Source: JAJXTN01 sp038230895
Lineage (GTDB): Bacteria > Patescibacteriota > Saccharimonadia > Saccharimonadales > UBA4665
Length of the DNA: 64,000 nt
Direction: 5' to 3'
Assembly: GCA_038230895.1 (NCBI GenBank)
Contig: JBBRMJ010000003.1
Coordinates: 1-64,000 of the forward strand
The notes under the pieces were generated by a model. It ran no database searches and was not told the origin of the DNA. It saw only the letters and a list, made by a program, of their open reading frames with translations. A program made the translations under genes and the position numbers. Below are positions 35,901 through 43,496 of the stretch, one piece after another (the first letter of the stretch is position 1; each line of letters starts with the position of its first letter).

Positions 35901-36098
35901 CCGGTTTTTGGGTAGCGTACTTAAATAGGCTGCCTTTTCGGTCTGGCGGGCTAATTTGCTGGATTTGAGTCGATCACTTATAGAGTGGTTGATCTTCAGG
36001 GTATTGCCACTCTTGGTCGTGACGGTACTTCTTGACCGACGTCCCTGGCTCGAACCGCGATTAGTCTTCATAGGTTTTTTGGTGACCCTCTCATGCAC
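32937..36098 (-). CDS. Class A penicillin-binding protein (PBP1A-like) with C-terminal Ig-like extension
   Basis: A bifunctional peptidoglycan synthase of 1053 residues, longer than usual (about 650-850). A basic cytoplasmic N-terminus (1-90) is followed by a membrane helix (about 92-114). Next comes a GT51 glycosyltransferase with Glu172 in AIEDKGFYHEG and GGSTITQQLVK, then a transpeptidase with the SxxK nucleophile in PPGSSFKPY, the SxN-type SRN and KTGTTNDNFDG. The last ~240 residues are Thr/Ser/Asn-rich, with Ig-like repeats resembling bacterial adhesion modules. The start is GTG; TATAAT on the minus strand ends 13 bases upstream. Confidence 0.93.
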   Translation of the reverse strand: MHERVTKKPMKTNRGSSQGRRSRSTVTTKSGNTLKINHSISDRLKSSKLARQTEKAAYLSTLPKNRFKRILYRLHPKRVAQYWFSREGGIMALKIVGISIVVCFFLTIGLFAYFRKDLPKIKDLSGNIGGSITYYDRTGKVILWQDYNDLKRTPVATGEMSPYIKQATVAIEDKGFYHEGAFDVRGIMRAAVHDAVGGGGGVQGGSTITQQLVKLNQNWTGNRTVTRKVKELILSVELERQYSKDDILTGYLNIAPYGGLDYGVETAAQDYFHTSAKDLTLPEAAMLAAIPQSPSYYSPFGSTRFNSAAGNTFNQGALIGRQQYILDQMAKQHYITPAQAMAAKKVDVLALVHPLENKYNNIKAPYFALAAKNELKQKFSETLVARGGWKVITTLNVDLQTKAEAIVAKNLPNVKRYGGDEEATVAENVPTGQIEALVGGVDFTQPDYGQINYADSVLIPPGSSFKPYDYTTLINNKGMNAGAGSVLYDTQGPIIDPTTGAGYSCTNKNSPKVDKKANCLWDYDFRYPGPVTLRYALAGSRNVPAVKAMIQAGVNKTISTASAMMDNTYLASKHQNTYNCYASGTDLTNATPQDQTQCYPSSAIGDGAFLHLDDHVNGLATLARLGTAIPRTFLLSVTDASGHSIYKWTQPKGNQVVDKDTAYIMNSMLSDPNATYLPSSYKFQHDNGWNFAVKTGTTNDNFDGLMTSWSTQYAVVSWVGYHTRNKAMAGGAMEIMTEPITRGLMEAAHASLKPINWVQPATVKVAAAYVIHSHVGIGSVEPSPSTDVYPNWYQAKTGNTSQVIDKVSGLTATSCTPDAAKSTEGNSNTNAFSVDQFINGTLNKNANASSTSAGATDNVHNCGDSPPTITLTVPDTCDATDNGGQGCAITATVTQGTHALTDPQYASYPGTVTFTLNGQVIKTSSVSDSPSTVSFFYAPTSNGTGNLSASVTDSVLYSGTDSANFTLAAAPASTPISSLDGKIAGINVNFTWSGGAASSGTFTVYRTDTNLTLCTAPAGTTNCQGLKSASPNGTAIGVKDTAGDAPALSAVHN

Positions 36099-36111
36099 AT
36101 TGCTATCGCCT

Positions 36112-36117
36112 ATTATA
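36112..36117 (-). promoter_or_regulatory. Predicted -10 box of the PBP gene
   Basis: TATAAT on the minus strand, 13 bases before the GTG start, so the leader should be only about 6 bases. Confidence 0.55.
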
Positions 36118-36198
36118 GCAAATGACCCGTCAAACCAAGGCTTAGTTTTTGTTGCAAGCCACTACACTCGATTGGCCATGCTCTCGTGTTTGGCGCGA

Positions 36199-36882
36199 CT
36201 ATGGCCGGTATTGCCAATGCCAAGGCTCCCACATGATTCCCCAGGGGTTAGTTTCGGGATACGACTCCAAGAAACCGAAATTACCGGCATGTTCCCGTAG
36301 CCAGGCATACTCGACGGTATCCTTAAAGGCCTGGGCATCTTCGTCAGTGGGCAGGCCATCAATATTTAGCATATCGATTGCTGTATGTGACACTGAACAA
36401 TGCTGTGAATATGCTGGCAGCGCTACACGTCTGAGGGTTTGAGCGATGTCGAAGTTATAAACTTTGACGAGGATGTGGACCAGAACAATCACCTGAAAGG
36501 CTGGCGACCGATAGGCTGATCCTACCAGCAGCTGCCGGTCCGCTTGATCCTGGGAGAATTGCTGTTGCATGTGTAAAAAGGCTAGATGTACCGGTTGGGG
36601 CATGGCCCATTCATGGGTCAGATGGTACTCGTCATTCCGGTCAGACGTGCGATTCGGCCCGCAAATGATGTCGGAGGGTAGCGGCTCCACAGCGATGCTT
36701 TCACCTCGGAAGCCGTAGTCTTGAGGCTTGAGGGCCAGCAAAGACTCAATAATATGTCTATCAGCAGCTGAGGTGATGGACCACAGCTCAGCCATAGTCA
36801 TGATCGGGCTGACACTGTCCACACAGCTATTGAGGAAACGCCGAAGATGCTGTTGTTGTAGGAGGTCGAGAGCGAAAGGCAT
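36199..36882 (-). CDS. VanY-like D-Ala-D-Ala carboxypeptidase (M15B family)
   Basis: A 227-residue protein with the LAS/M15B metallopeptidase pattern. It has SAYRSPAFQ (the Arg-Ser substrate loop), YSQHCSVSHTAIDML (zinc His and Asp) and WEPWHWQYR (catalytic Glu and third zinc His). These enzymes trim the terminal D-Ala from peptidoglycan stems. No clear signal peptide is seen, which is unusual for a wall enzyme; an unrecognised export route or a role on recycled muropeptides are both possible. It lies beside the PBP gene on the same strand. Confidence 0.8.
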   Translation of the reverse strand: MPFALDLLQQQHLRRFLNSCVDSVSPIMTMAELWSITSAADRHIIESLLALKPQDYGFRGESIAVEPLPSDIICGPNRTSDRNDEYHLTHEWAMPQPVHLAFLHMQQQFSQDQADRQLLVGSAYRSPAFQVIVLVHILVKVYNFDIAQTLRRVALPAYSQHCSVSHTAIDMLNIDGLPTDEDAQAFKDTVEYAWLREHAGNFGFLESYPETNPWGIMWEPWHWQYRP

Positions 36883-36888
36883 AGCTCC

Positions 36889-36894
36889 ATACTA
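36889..36894 (-). promoter_or_regulatory. Predicted -10 box of the VanY-like gene (leaderless)
   Basis: On the minus strand TAGTAT ends 6 bases before the ATG at 36882. Confidence 0.5.
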
Positions 36895-36944
36895 GCAAAT
36901 GGCTTCAGAGTGGCTGCGAGATAGCCACCCAGGGCGGACTAAGA

Positions 36945-36950
36945 TATACT
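36945..36950 (+). promoter_or_regulatory. Predicted -10 box of tyrS
   Basis: TATACT lies 33 bases before the tyrS ATG, leaving a leader with AAGGAT as a ribosome-binding site. The -35 is weak. Confidence 0.5.
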
Positions 36951-36983
36951 AGGCCTAGATTTATAAGAAACTTAAGGATACGT

Positions 36984-38231
36984 ATGACACTCTCCGAAGA
37001 ACTGACCTGGCGCGGGTTCGTCAATCAGACGACATATAAAGACATTGCTGCGCTGGACGGCGAGCCGATTAGCTTTTATTGGGGCGTTGACCCGAGCGCT
37101 GACTCGATGCAGATTGGCAACTTAGCGGCAGCCATGATGGCTCGGCATTTCATTGCTCATGGGCACAAAGCCTTTCTGCTGGTTGGTGGCGCCACCGGGC
37201 TGATTGGTGATCCGGATGGTAAGAGCGATGAGCGTGATCTGAAATCTCCAGAAGAGATTGCCCAGAACAAAGCAAAAATTGCTGAACAGTACGCTGTTAT
37301 CTTTGCTGATTTATCATTCGAAGTGGTGGATAATTATGACTGGTTCAAGGATATGGGCTATCTGCAATTCCTGCGTGACGTCGGCAAGCATGTGCCGCTG
37401 CGCCAGATGGTTGGTCGCGAATTTGTGCAGAGTCGACTCGGTGAGACCGGTAGCGGTATCAGTTACGCCGAATTTAGCTACTCATTGATCCAAGGCTATG
37501 ATTTTCTACATTTGCACCGCGAGCACGGCGTTGATTTGCAGATTTGTGGCGCGGACCAATGGGGAAATAGCATCACCGGTGTCGATTTGATACGTAGGGT
37601 AACTGGTGATGAGGCCCATGTCTGGTCCACGCCGCTCATCGTTAATAAATCAACAGGCGTTAAGTTTGGCAAAAGCGAAGATGGTGCCATCTGGCTGGCC
37701 ACTGACAAAACTAGTGCCTTCAAATTTTACCAGTTCTGGCTGAATGCCGACGATCTGGGAGTCGAGAGTTACCTGAAGGTCTTTACGCTTCTCGACAAAG
37801 AAGATATAGACAAGGTGCTGGCCGAATTCAATGATAATAGAGGTGGAAGAGCGGCCCAAAAGGCATTGGCTTACGAAGTCACCAAGCTGATTCATGGCGA
37901 GGTTGCCGCGCACCGCCAACAGCAAATTGCTGCGAGCCTCAGTGGGGAAGTGCCTGTCGGTCAATTAAATGACGAGGCGGTTGCCAGCTTGCGAGCCGAA
38001 ATGCCGACGGTCAAAGCAGACGCTCAGGCCACGGTGACCGCTACGCTCGTCACTGCGGGGTTGGCCAGCTCATTATCTGAAGCGCGGCGCCTATTGGCTG
38101 AGAACGGCATCAGTATTAATGGCCAAAAAGTCGACCGAGACAACTTTGAAGCCGTTGATTTTCAGAACGGCCGACTTTTACTCCGCCGTGGGAAAGCATA
38201 CAAGGATTCAGCGCTGATCGAACAGGTTTAA
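36984..38231 (+). CDS. tyrS: Tyrosyl-tRNA synthetase
   Basis: TyrS charges tRNA-Tyr. The 415-residue protein has a class I Rossmann core: GVDPSADSMQIGNL at the HIGH position, the tyrosine-binding region (SYAEFSYSLIQGYDFLHL, CGADQWGNSITG), the KMSKS loop as KFGKSEDG, and a C-terminal S4 RNA-binding domain (LSEARRLLAENGISINGQKV). All catalytic elements are present. Confidence 0.97.
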   Translation: MTLSEELTWRGFVNQTTYKDIAALDGEPISFYWGVDPSADSMQIGNLAAAMMARHFIAHGHKAFLLVGGATGLIGDPDGKSDERDLKSPEEIAQNKAKIAEQYAVIFADLSFEVVDNYDWFKDMGYLQFLRDVGKHVPLRQMVGREFVQSRLGETGSGISYAEFSYSLIQGYDFLHLHREHGVDLQICGADQWGNSITGVDLIRRVTGDEAHVWSTPLIVNKSTGVKFGKSEDGAIWLATDKTSAFKFYQFWLNADDLGVESYLKVFTLLDKEDIDKVLAEFNDNRGGRAAQKALAYEVTKLIHGEVAAHRQQQIAASLSGEVPVGQLNDEAVASLRAEMPTVKADAQATVTATLVTAGLASSLSEARRLLAENGISINGQKVDRDNFEAVDFQNGRLLLRRGKAYKDSALIEQV

Positions 38232-38264
38232 ACAGACCTGATATACTAGACACCGGAAACAATT

Positions 38265-39050
38265 ATGACCAAAACAACCACGACCAAACACAAGAAAAAA
38301 GCCGACCAGTACAACGACCCCTCACATAACTATTTGCACTATTGGGATGGCCGAGAGTATGAGCATGCCGCCGAAGAGGTGGCGATTCGCAAGATTCTAC
38401 ATGGAAAACATTTTGGTAATGCTGTCGATGTCGGTGGTGGTTACGGCCGTTTATGCGTACTACTCGAGGAGTATGCCGATCAAGTCACATTAGCCGAACC
38501 CAGTCAGCAACAACTTGATATCGCCGCGAAATTCTTGAAAGATCATGCTGAGATCAAGCGAGAACTAATGCAAGCCGATGACCTAAAATTAGCCGATAAT
38601 TCCATTGATCTTTTGACCATGATCCGTGTCATGCATCATTTACCAGATCCAAGCTTAGAATTTGCCGAGATTGCCCGGGTATTACGGCCTGATGGTGTGG
38701 CCATCATAGAGGTTGCTAACTATCTGCACATGCGTAACCGATTGCGACATCTTGCCAAACGCCAAAAAATGCCAGTCAAACCAGTTGATATTCGTTCCGC
38801 AGAACATCGTGGCAGTGACGAAATCCCTTTCGTGAATCACAACCCGCACACCGTTACACGCCAACTGGAGCACGCCGGACTTCAGGTCGAGCACACGCTG
38901 TCAGTATCCAACCTGCGCAGTGTCCGTCTCAAGAAGTTACTGCCCCGCGAAATCATGCTCGGAGCTGAGAAAGTCCTGCAGCGCCCATTGGCGAAGTTAT
39001 ACTTTGGCCCGAGTATCTTCTTCTTGATTCGCAAAAGTCCGAATAGTTAA
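38265..39050 (+). CDS. SAM-dependent methyltransferase (class I)
   Basis: A 261-residue class I methyltransferase. The AdoMet-binding motif is AVDVGGGYGRLCVLL, the acidic residue after strand 2 is in LAEPSQQQL, and motifs LLTMIRVMHHLPDP and LRPDGVAIIEV follow the Methyltransf_11 pattern. The substrate is unknown; small-molecule or lipid acceptors are common in this group. The basic C-terminus (RSVRLKKLLPRE) may contact membrane or nucleic acid. TATACT lies 17 bases upstream of the ATG. Confidence 0.88.
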   Translation: MTKTTTTKHKKKADQYNDPSHNYLHYWDGREYEHAAEEVAIRKILHGKHFGNAVDVGGGYGRLCVLLEEYADQVTLAEPSQQQLDIAAKFLKDHAEIKRELMQADDLKLADNSIDLLTMIRVMHHLPDPSLEFAEIARVLRPDGVAIIEVANYLHMRNRLRHLAKRQKMPVKPVDIRSAEHRGSDEIPFVNHNPHTVTRQLEHAGLQVEHTLSVSNLRSVRLKKLLPREIMLGAEKVLQRPLAKLYFGPSIFFLIRKSPNS

Positions 39051-39077
39051 TTAAATCTTAATTACTGCCCGAATCAT

Positions 39078-39107
39078 TTGCACCTGAAATAGCGGACGGC
39101 ATATAAT
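39078..39107 (+). promoter_or_regulatory. Promoter of the small coiled-coil gene
   Basis: TTGCAC (39078-39083), 18 bases, TATAAT (39102-39107); the ATG is 10 bases further on. Confidence 0.55.
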
Positions 39108-39117
39108 CCTGCCTGTC

Positions 39118-39363
39118 ATGACCGAAGACAGCTCATCAAACACCCCCTCAATCCAAACCACACTCGAGGAATTGGCCGATCAGTTCGACTATGCGCAAGA
39201 GCTGCTCGAGAGCTTATACGCGGTGCCTCGGCAGATCGCTGCACTCGACTTCAAGCTTGAACGTTTGGAGACAAAACTTGATACGCTTGTCAGCCTGAAC
39301 AAACGTCAATCTGTTGGACCGATGAGTCCCGAAGCGCGTCCGAATCGACCGAAAACTCCTTAA
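39118..39363 (+). CDS. Small coiled-coil hypothetical protein
   Basis: An 81-residue acidic-then-basic protein. Its middle (about residues 18-60; FDYAQELLESL, LDFKLERLETKLDTLVSL) has the heptad pattern of a coiled coil. No known domain is recognised. It has its own promoter and sits 19 bases before recG. Confidence 0.65.
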   Translation: MTEDSSSNTPSIQTTLEELADQFDYAQELLESLYAVPRQIAALDFKLERLETKLDTLVSLNKRQSVGPMSPEARPNRPKTP

Positions 39364-39370
39364 AGTTTCG

Positions 39371-39376
39371 TATACT
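39371..39376 (+). promoter_or_regulatory. Predicted -10 box of recG (leaderless)
   Basis: TATACT ends 6 bases before the recG ATG; GGAGG in the gap is only 1 base from the ATG. Confidence 0.55.
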
Positions 39377-39382
39377 GGAGGC

Positions 39383-41419
39383 ATGACCTTACAGACTGAG
39401 CTCATTGGACTTAAAGGAGTAGGAGCAGCACAAGCTCAAAAATTTGCTGTTCTGGGACTGCATACCGTTGATGAGCTGATTGATTACTACCCCAGACGGT
39501 ATGACGATTACTCCGATCTAACACCTGTAAATCGCTTGCGACCAGGACCAGTCAGTATTCGAGCGGTTATCAAGCAAGCTACCGGCCGCTATGTCAGGCG
39601 CGGGATGCATATTACTGAAGCAGTAGCCAGTGATGACAGTGGCAGTGTGCGCCTGATCTGGTTCAATCAGCCTTACCGGGCAGCCGCGCTGAAAACCGGC
39701 CAGGATTATTTTATATCTGGTCAATATGAGCTGAGTCGGCAGAGACTGACCATCATGAATCCATCGGTCGAGCTGGGTAGCGATTTCCCGATCAACACGG
39801 CGCGTATTGTGCCCGTATACCGTGAAACCAAGGGCCTCACCTCGCGGCAGATTCGGCAGGCGCTGAGGCAAACGCTGCCACTGATGCAGCAATTAACGGA
39901 AAGCCTACCTGAACCGCTCATCAAGCGCCAGAAGCTGCTCAATCGAGCCGATGCTATCCGCGCCATGCATTTTCCTGATTCTAGCGAAGAACTCGCCTCC
40001 GCTCGTCATCGTTTGGGCTTTGAAGAAGTCTTTCAGCTCAGCCTTGCTAGTTTACTGAACAAACAGGCAAATCAGCGAGAGCTAGCCCCACCGATTGAGT
40101 TCGACCAGGAGTTAGCCCGTGATTTCGTCGGGCATTTGCCATTTAAACTCACTGACGCCCAGCGCAGCGTTATTTGGCAGATTTATCTTGACTTACAGAA
40201 GCCGCAACCGATGAATCGATTGGTCGAGGGCGACGTGGGTTCAGGCAAGACTGTCGTCGCCACCATGGCAGCTCTCATGGCGTTACGACAGGGGTGGCAG
40301 GTGGCTTTTATGGCACCAACGGAATTGTTAGCCCGTCAGCATGCTGACACGATTCACCAGCTACTCAAGCCGCTTGGGATGGAGTCAGTCGTTGATTTGT
40401 TAGTCGGAAGCTTGTCGGCGGTCCAAAAACAAAAAGCCCAGGCAGCTGTGGCCAGTGGCCAAGCCCAGTTCATTATTGGTACCCAGGCATTGATTCAGCA
40501 AAAAGTTGATATGCACAAGCTGGCCTTAATCGTCGTGGACGAGCAACATCGTTTCGGCGTTGAGCAACGCAAAACCTTAATGGCCAAAGCCGGACACATG
40601 CCCCATGTTCTCAGCCTGACAGCCACACCGATTCCTCGCAGTCTCGCCCTGACACTGTACGGTGAAATGGACATCTCTCTCATAACCACGAAGCCAGTAG
40701 GGCGGTTACCAATCATCACTAAACTGGTGTCACCAAATTCACGAACAAAATTGTATGCCGATATTACAGCTGAGCTGATGGCTGGACGTCAGATGTTTGT
40801 GGTTTGTCCGCTGATCAGTGATTCCGCGGTCATCGATGCTAATTCAGCTGAAGCCATCTATGAGCAACTCAGCACAAAAGATTTCAAACAATGGCGCGTC
40901 GGCCTGCTCCATGGCAAATTGAAGGCTGATGAGAAGAATCGAATCATGGGCCAATTCGTGAAGCATGAGTTGGATATACTCGTGTCGACGACAGTGATTG
41001 AGGTTGGCGTCGACGTGCCAAATGCCAGCGTCATGTTGATCGAGGGACCAGAACGGTTCGGTCTGGCCCAGGTACACCAATTACGTGGTCGGGTTGGTCG
41101 GAGCGACGCCCAAGGCTATTGCTACCTATTACTCACTGATTCCAAAGCACCGAGTCGCCGTTTGAGGGCTTTGGAGAGCTCAAGTGATGGCTTCAAGCTG
41201 GCTGAATTGGACCTCGAGCTCCGCGGACCTGGAGCCATTTATGGCCGTTCCCAGCATGGTGAACTGGACTTACGGGTTGCATCGTTAACAGATACCAAGC
41301 TGATAGCTGCCGCTCGTACAGCCGCCCAGGACTTTCTGGATAAAGGCGAAGATTTGTTACACTATAAGCAACTCATGACACAAGTAACTCGCCTGCGGGC
41401 CGTGACGAATTTGAACTAA
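39383..41419 (+). CDS. recG: ATP-dependent DNA helicase RecG
   Basis: RecG remodels stalled forks and Holliday junctions. The 678-residue protein has the N-terminal wedge OB fold (PVSIRAVIKQATGRYV), Walker A EGDVGSGKTVVATMA, DEQHRFGVEQR (motif II), LTATPIPRSLALTLYGEMD (motif III), and the RecG-specific RGRVGRSD (motif VI) and TRG region (LRGPGAIYGRSQHGE). Length and motif order are normal. Confidence 0.97.
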   Translation: MTLQTELIGLKGVGAAQAQKFAVLGLHTVDELIDYYPRRYDDYSDLTPVNRLRPGPVSIRAVIKQATGRYVRRGMHITEAVASDDSGSVRLIWFNQPYRAAALKTGQDYFISGQYELSRQRLTIMNPSVELGSDFPINTARIVPVYRETKGLTSRQIRQALRQTLPLMQQLTESLPEPLIKRQKLLNRADAIRAMHFPDSSEELASARHRLGFEEVFQLSLASLLNKQANQRELAPPIEFDQELARDFVGHLPFKLTDAQRSVIWQIYLDLQKPQPMNRLVEGDVGSGKTVVATMAALMALRQGWQVAFMAPTELLARQHADTIHQLLKPLGMESVVDLLVGSLSAVQKQKAQAAVASGQAQFIIGTQALIQQKVDMHKLALIVVDEQHRFGVEQRKTLMAKAGHMPHVLSLTATPIPRSLALTLYGEMDISLITTKPVGRLPIITKLVSPNSRTKLYADITAELMAGRQMFVVCPLISDSAVIDANSAEAIYEQLSTKDFKQWRVGLLHGKLKADEKNRIMGQFVKHELDILVSTTVIEVGVDVPNASVMLIEGPERFGLAQVHQLRGRVGRSDAQGYCYLLLTDSKAPSRRLRALESSSDGFKLAELDLELRGPGAIYGRSQHGELDLRVASLTDTKLIAAARTAAQDFLDKGEDLLHYKQLMTQVTRLRAVTNLN

Positions 41420-41423
41420 ACCT

Positions 41424-42242
41424 ATGTATTCTGGCACCACGTTAACACTGTATTCGGGGCGCATCCTGGGTACCCATCAGAAAATTGATCGCGTAGCTCG
41501 TCGTCATCTGCAGCGCCTGCAACCGCGTAATCGCTTCCCCCTGATTCGAACCATCTTGCATTTTGAAGGTGGCAATGGCCCCGATGCCATTAAGCGTAAG
41601 AGCCCCGCGAAAGATGTGCCGTGGCATTTTTTCCAGCCGTTTGATGAAGCTGATACGCAGTTACTGGTATCTATCGAAAGTCATTACGAAGCTCTGGTTA
41701 AAGCGCTTCGCAAAAAAGATGATGTCAAAGCCGGCTTTGAGGCAGCATGGCTGGCTCACGCCGTTGTTGATGGCTTGACACCCGCACATCACTACCCCTA
41801 CGAAGAGAAGCTCGTCGAGCTGATGAGTGGCAAACCGATCGACGAACGAGCTACTGTCAAAGAGAAGATTATTATGCCAGGCGAAAGCCGCAGCCAGCAG
41901 GTCAAAAATACCTGGAAACTATGGGGTGGTAAAGGACTATTCACTACACACTTTGCTTTCGAGTGGGGCGTTGGCACGCTTATGATTCCTATGAAACTAC
42001 GAGGCTCAATGCCTTCGGCTGACAAATTGGCTGAGTTCGATGCCTTACCCTTGCGAGTTTGGTTTCGTAGTGTTGCACAAGATATTGCTCGGCTAGAACT
42101 CTACGATACTTTCTACAAGTCTGGCTGGACAATACCCCTGGCCCGTAGCATCCGGCGCAAACTCGCACCAATACTGGTCCAATCCGTAACATTGGTCTGG
42201 TATGGTGCTCAGCGTGAAGCTCAAAAAACGAAAGGCCGGTAG
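41424..42242 (+). CDS. Hypothetical protein, possible metal-binding (phospholipase C/nuclease-like)
   Basis: A 272-residue protein with no clear family. The central AWLAHAVVDGLTPAHHYPYE has a His-x3-Asp and a later His-His pair, reminiscent of zinc-dependent phospholipase C / P1 nuclease helices, but the other ligands cannot be placed. The C-terminus is basic. It begins 4 bases after recG and is followed by rsmD with 1 base between, so the three genes appear to be one operon. The function call is weak. Confidence 0.6.
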   Translation: MYSGTTLTLYSGRILGTHQKIDRVARRHLQRLQPRNRFPLIRTILHFEGGNGPDAIKRKSPAKDVPWHFFQPFDEADTQLLVSIESHYEALVKALRKKDDVKAGFEAAWLAHAVVDGLTPAHHYPYEEKLVELMSGKPIDERATVKEKIIMPGESRSQQVKNTWKLWGGKGLFTTHFAFEWGVGTLMIPMKLRGSMPSADKLAEFDALPLRVWFRSVAQDIARLELYDTFYKSGWTIPLARSIRRKLAPILVQSVTLVWYGAQREAQKTKGR

Positions 42243-42243
42243 T

Positions 42244-42774
42244 ATGCGTATCATCGCCGGTAGGCTCGGTGGCCGTAACTTCGTCAGTCCACACGGCAAT
42301 AAAACGCATCCCATGAGCGACAAGATCCGTGGGGCGCTGTTCAATGCACTCGGTGACATAGAAGGTCTCAGTGTCTTGGATGCTTTCGCTGGTACTGGTG
42401 GTCTCTGCTTTGAAGCTGTGAGTCGAGGAGCCAGTTCAGTCACCGCCATTGATAATGATACAGCCGCCCAACGAGCGATCAGCGACAATATCAAGACGCT
42501 GGGCTTACAGCGGTCAGTGAAGCTCATCAAAGCGGCCGCGGGATCTTGGCTTGACACATCTGATGGAAAATTCGATATCGTCATACTCGATCCACCGTTT
42601 GATCAGTTGCAGCCCTTATTGCTGGTCGACCTCGCTGACCGTGTGACGGTCAACGGCGTTGTGGTGCTGTCGTTGCCACCTGATGCTCGTTTTAGGCTCA
42701 GCGCTGACTATAGCCAATTACTCACGAAAAACTACGGTGACGCCAAGCTGGTTTTTTATCGTCGCATAAAGTAA
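42244..42774 (+). CDS. rsmD: 16S rRNA (guanine966-N2)-methyltransferase RsmD
   Basis: A 176-residue Rossmann methyltransferase. It starts MRIIAGRLGGRNF, has the AdoMet motif LDAFAGTGGLCFEAVSRGAS, the acidic AIDND and the catalytic DPPF motif, matching RsmD, which methylates m2G966 of 16S rRNA. An in-frame GTG/ATG upstream (42202) would overlap the previous gene and add unrelated residues; ATG 42244 gives the family start. Confidence 0.95.
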   Translation: MRIIAGRLGGRNFVSPHGNKTHPMSDKIRGALFNALGDIEGLSVLDAFAGTGGLCFEAVSRGASSVTAIDNDTAAQRAISDNIKTLGLQRSVKLIKAAAGSWLDTSDGKFDIVILDPPFDQLQPLLLVDLADRVTVNGVVVLSLPPDARFRLSADYSQLLTKNYGDAKLVFYRRIK

Positions 42775-42786
42775 AATAACAGATAC

Positions 42787-42870
42787 GCGGATGTGGTGGA
42801 ATGGTAGACACGCCAGTTTTAGGAGCTGGTGCCGAGAGGCATGGAGGTTCAAGTCCTCTCATCCGCACCA
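42787..42870 (+). tRNA. tRNA-Leu (anticodon UAG), CCA encoded
   Basis: The acceptor arm 5' GCGGATG pairs with CATCCGC before ACCA. The anticodon stem CCAGT/GCTGG encloses TTTAGGA with anticodon TAG (42820-42822), reading CUN codons. The long variable arm TGCC-GAGA-GGCA marks a class II tRNA (Leu). The T arm contains GTTCAAGTC. The CCA end is encoded in the DNA. It is the only tRNA gene in the window. Confidence 0.97.
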
Positions 42871-42877
42871 ATTTAGT

Positions 42878-43471
42878 ATGAAACAGCAACACCATATCAT
42901 TTACGTTCCGGGCATTCTGGATAACATTTATCACCTTCAGAGCTTATCGGTGGCTACGTGGCGTCTCTACGGTGTTCGCGGGCACTGCCACCCAATACCG
43001 TGGGCTGGGCAAGAGGATTATCAACCGAAAATTGACCGTCTGGTCGCTGAAATTAACGGCTATCTAGCGAACGGGCACCGTGTATCTTTGGTTGGGGCTA
43101 GTGCAGGCGCCAGTGCAGTACTGAATGTCTACGCCCTGAGGCCCGATAAAATCAGCAGTGTTGGCCTGATTTGCGCCAAGATTAATCGTCCGGAATCAGT
43201 CAGCGAGGCCGAGTATTATCTGGAAAATCCGGCATTCAAGACGTCATTGGCGCTCGTACAGATAAGTTTGCCAACATTGAGTGTGGTCAGCAGGCGTCGT
43301 ATTATTTCATGCATCTCGCCGGGAGATAGCGTCATCCCCTATGAGGATACTCATGTGGACGGTATCGCTGAGATATTGTTGCCTAAACTCCGCCACGGTA
43401 TCGCAATACTATACTGCATTACTTTCGGTGCCCACAAATTATTGAAGCAACTCAAGCTCCTGGCTATCTAG
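42878..43471 (+). CDS. Alpha/beta-hydrolase-fold protein
   Basis: A 197-residue protein beginning MKQQHHIIYVPGI, with the nucleophile elbow LVGASAGASA (GxSxG) and a PGDSVIPYEDTHVDG stretch that could hold the catalytic Asp and His. It probably is a small esterase-type enzyme or a non-enzymatic relative. The ATG lies 7 bases after the tRNA-Leu CCA, so a transcript made through the tRNA would leave almost no leader after 3' processing. A longer frame reaching into the tRNA is not real. Confidence 0.75.
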   Translation: MKQQHHIIYVPGILDNIYHLQSLSVATWRLYGVRGHCHPIPWAGQEDYQPKIDRLVAEINGYLANGHRVSLVGASAGASAVLNVYALRPDKISSVGLICAKINRPESVSEAEYYLENPAFKTSLALVQISLPTLSVVSRRRIISCISPGDSVIPYEDTHVDGIAEILLPKLRHGIAILYCITFGAHKLLKQLKLLAI

Positions 43472-43479
43472 CCCTGTAG

Positions 43480-43485
43480 TATACT
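43480..43485 (+). promoter_or_regulatory. Predicted -10 box of hisS
   Basis: TATACT 11 bases before ATG 43497. The TTG at 43485 that extends the frame upstream overlaps this box. Confidence 0.5.
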
Positions 43486-43496
43486 TGAGATTAAGC

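Noticed and set aside
42791..42877. N-terminal extension of the hydrolase gene through tRNA-Leu
   Set aside because: The added residues are the tRNA sequence translated by chance.
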